Assembly: GCA_964549595.1 (NCBI GenBank)
Contig: CAZJWK010000085.1
Span: 1 to 12,713, forward strand
DNA from: CAZQQN01 sp964549595
GTDB lineage: Bacteria > Bacteroidota > Bacteroidia > CAILMK01 > CAYYUA01
Reading direction: 5' to 3'
Length of the DNA: 12,713 bases
Part shown: positions 11,745 through 12,713 of the stretch, piece by piece
How positions within the stretch are numbered: position 1 is the first letter of the stretch
How the letters are laid out: each line of letters opens with the position of its first letter
Position numbers and translations under genes: made by a program
Notes under the pieces: model-generated
Databases searched by the model: none
Seen by the model: the letters and a program-made list of their open reading frames with translations, nothing else
Told to the model about the DNA's origin: nothing

Positions 11745-12713
11745 ATGGTAAATCCCGAGAGAAAACGTTCATGGGCGGAACCTTATAAGGTAAAAATGGT
11801 TGAGCCCGTTCATATGGCCAGTTATGAGGAAAGGGAAAAAGCCCTTCAAAATGCCGGATTTAATACCTTTTTACTGAAATCAAGCGATGTGTATATCGAT
11901 TTGCTAACGGATAGCGGCACCTCCGCTATGAGTGACCGTCAATGGGCCGGTATGATGATGGGTGATGAAGCCTATGCGGGTTCCCGGAATTTCGAGCACT
12001 TGGAAGAAGCCATAAAAGAGATTTATGGCTATCAATATGTGGTTCCTACTCACCAGGGAAGAGGGGCTGAGCATATCATTTCCCAACTATTGATAGAAAA
12101 AGGACATGTGGTACCGGGAAATATGTATTTTACCACCACTAAACTTCATCAGGAATTAGCAGGCGGAACATTTGTAGATGTCATCATTGATGAGGCCCAT
12201 GATCCTGAAAATTTACACCCCTTCAAAGGCAACATCGACCTGGAAAAACTGGAAGATGTTATCATAAAAAACGGACCGGAAAGGGTTCCTTATATATCCA
12301 TTGCCACAGCGGTAAATATGGCAGGTGGACAACCCATTTCCCTGGAAAATCTGCGGAAAGTAAGGGAGCTCGCTAACCACTATGGTATTCGTATCATCCA
12401 TGATATGACACGGGTGGCCGAAAATGCCTACTTCATCAAACAAAGGGAAGAAGGTTATCAACACAAATCTATCAAGGATATCGTTAACGAGATTTGTTCC
12501 TTGTCTGACGGAGCCACCATGACTGCGAAAAAGGATGCCATGGTAAACATCGGAGGCTTTTTGGCTTTGAATGAACAATCGATCTTTGACAAAGCCCGGA
12601 ACATGGTGGTGGTTTATGAAGGACCCCATACTTACGGCGGAATGGCAGGAAGGGACATGGAAGCACTTGCTATTGGTATACGGGAGTCCATAGATGAAAA
12701 CCATATAGGAGCA
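11745..12713 (+). CDS. tpl: Tyrosine phenol-lyase (beta-eliminating lyase family), 3' end missing
   Basis: The first 323 codons of a PLP-dependent lyase closely resembling Citrobacter tyrosine phenol-lyase and, less so, tryptophanase. The reading frame is open to the window edge; roughly 130 residues are missing. Conserved features are DLLTDSGTSAMSD (52-64), GDEAYAGS (73-80), THQGRGAE (102-109), GGQPISL (194-200), Asp220 and Arg223 (HDMTRVAENAYF) and the PLP lysine 263 in TAKKD. The segment MYFTTT places Thr130 at the position of TPL Thr124, where tryptophanases have Asp (FDTT), favouring cleavage of L-tyrosine to phenol, pyruvate and ammonia. A second TPL substrate-specificity residue, Arg381, lies beyond the window. 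ATG 11745 gives the usual N-terminus and follows an FNR-type promoter. Confidence 0.88.
   Translation, partial: MVNPERKRSWAEPYKVKMVEPVHMASYEEREKALQNAGFNTFLLKSSDVYIDLLTDSGTSAMSDRQWAGMMMGDEAYAGSRNFEHLEEAIKEIYGYQYVVPTHQGRGAEHIISQLLIEKGHVVPGNMYFTTTKLHQELAGGTFVDVIIDEAHDPENLHPFKGNIDLEKLEDVIIKNGPERVPYISIATAVNMAGGQPISLENLRKVRELANHYGIRIIHDMTRVAENAYFIKQREEGYQHKSIKDIVNEICSLSDGATMTAKKDAMVNIGGFLALNEQSIFDKARNMVVVYEGPHTYGGMAGRDMEALAIGIRESIDENHIGA

Noticed and set aside
12213..12704. Long minus-strand open frame within the lyase gene
   Set aside because: It is antisense to a strongly conserved enzyme and its translation shows no family resemblance; the same holds for antisense frames inside the 606-residue protein, moaA, moaC-moaB and ketoacyl synthase genes.
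1..12713. CRISPR array, insertion sequence, tRNA or rRNA
   Set aside because: No regularly spaced repeats, transposase gene, terminal inverted repeats with target duplications, or RNA-gene signatures were seen.

Overview
The window looks like a chromosomal segment from a member of the Bacteroidota, probably Cytophagales-like. Protein sequences have that flavour, and several intergenic regions carry the TAnnTTTG -7 element typical of this phylum. Its theme is molybdenum cofactor (Moco) synthesis under probable oxygen or NO control.

Layout. (1) 1-1519: a minus-strand YnfA-type membrane protein, perhaps followed by a tiny coupled ORF, divergent from a secreted protein with His-Pro-Glu repeats at both ends; then a 352-base (or so) non-coding stretch. 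(2) 1520-3340: a large conserved protein of unknown function with a TIM-barrel-like phosphate-binding motif. (3) 3445-8767: a tight plus-strand run of TauE/SafE transporter, moeA, mobA, moaD, a FabH-like ketoacyl synthase, moaE and a moaC-moaB fusion. (4) 8768-9123: non-coding, rich in repeats and regulatory sites. (5) 9124-11529: a three-gene operon encoding a RIC-like hemerythrin-domain protein, MoaA and an FNR-type regulator with all four Fe-S cysteine ligands. (6) 11745 to the window end: a tyrosine phenol-lyase/tryptophanase family enzyme, cut by the window edge.

Together the Moco genes cover GTP to cyclic pyranopterin (MoaA, MoaC), to molybdopterin (MoaD, MoaE), to adenylated and Mo-loaded cofactor (MoaB domain, MoeA), to a nucleotide-modified cofactor (MobA). 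An enzyme to activate MoaD (MoeB-like) and a molybdate ABC transporter are not in the window.

The most notable observation is a motif TGACnnnnATCAT upstream of three transcription units (transporter-moeA run, RIC-moaA-fnr operon, lyase gene). In all three it begins exactly 35 bases before a TAnnTTTG-like -7 element, which puts its centre near -40, the class II activator position of Crp/Fnr proteins. The FNR-type regulator encoded here is the obvious candidate, implying autoregulation and a local regulon linking Moco synthesis, Fe-S/NO stress repair and amino-acid lyase activity. This is inferred from sequence only.
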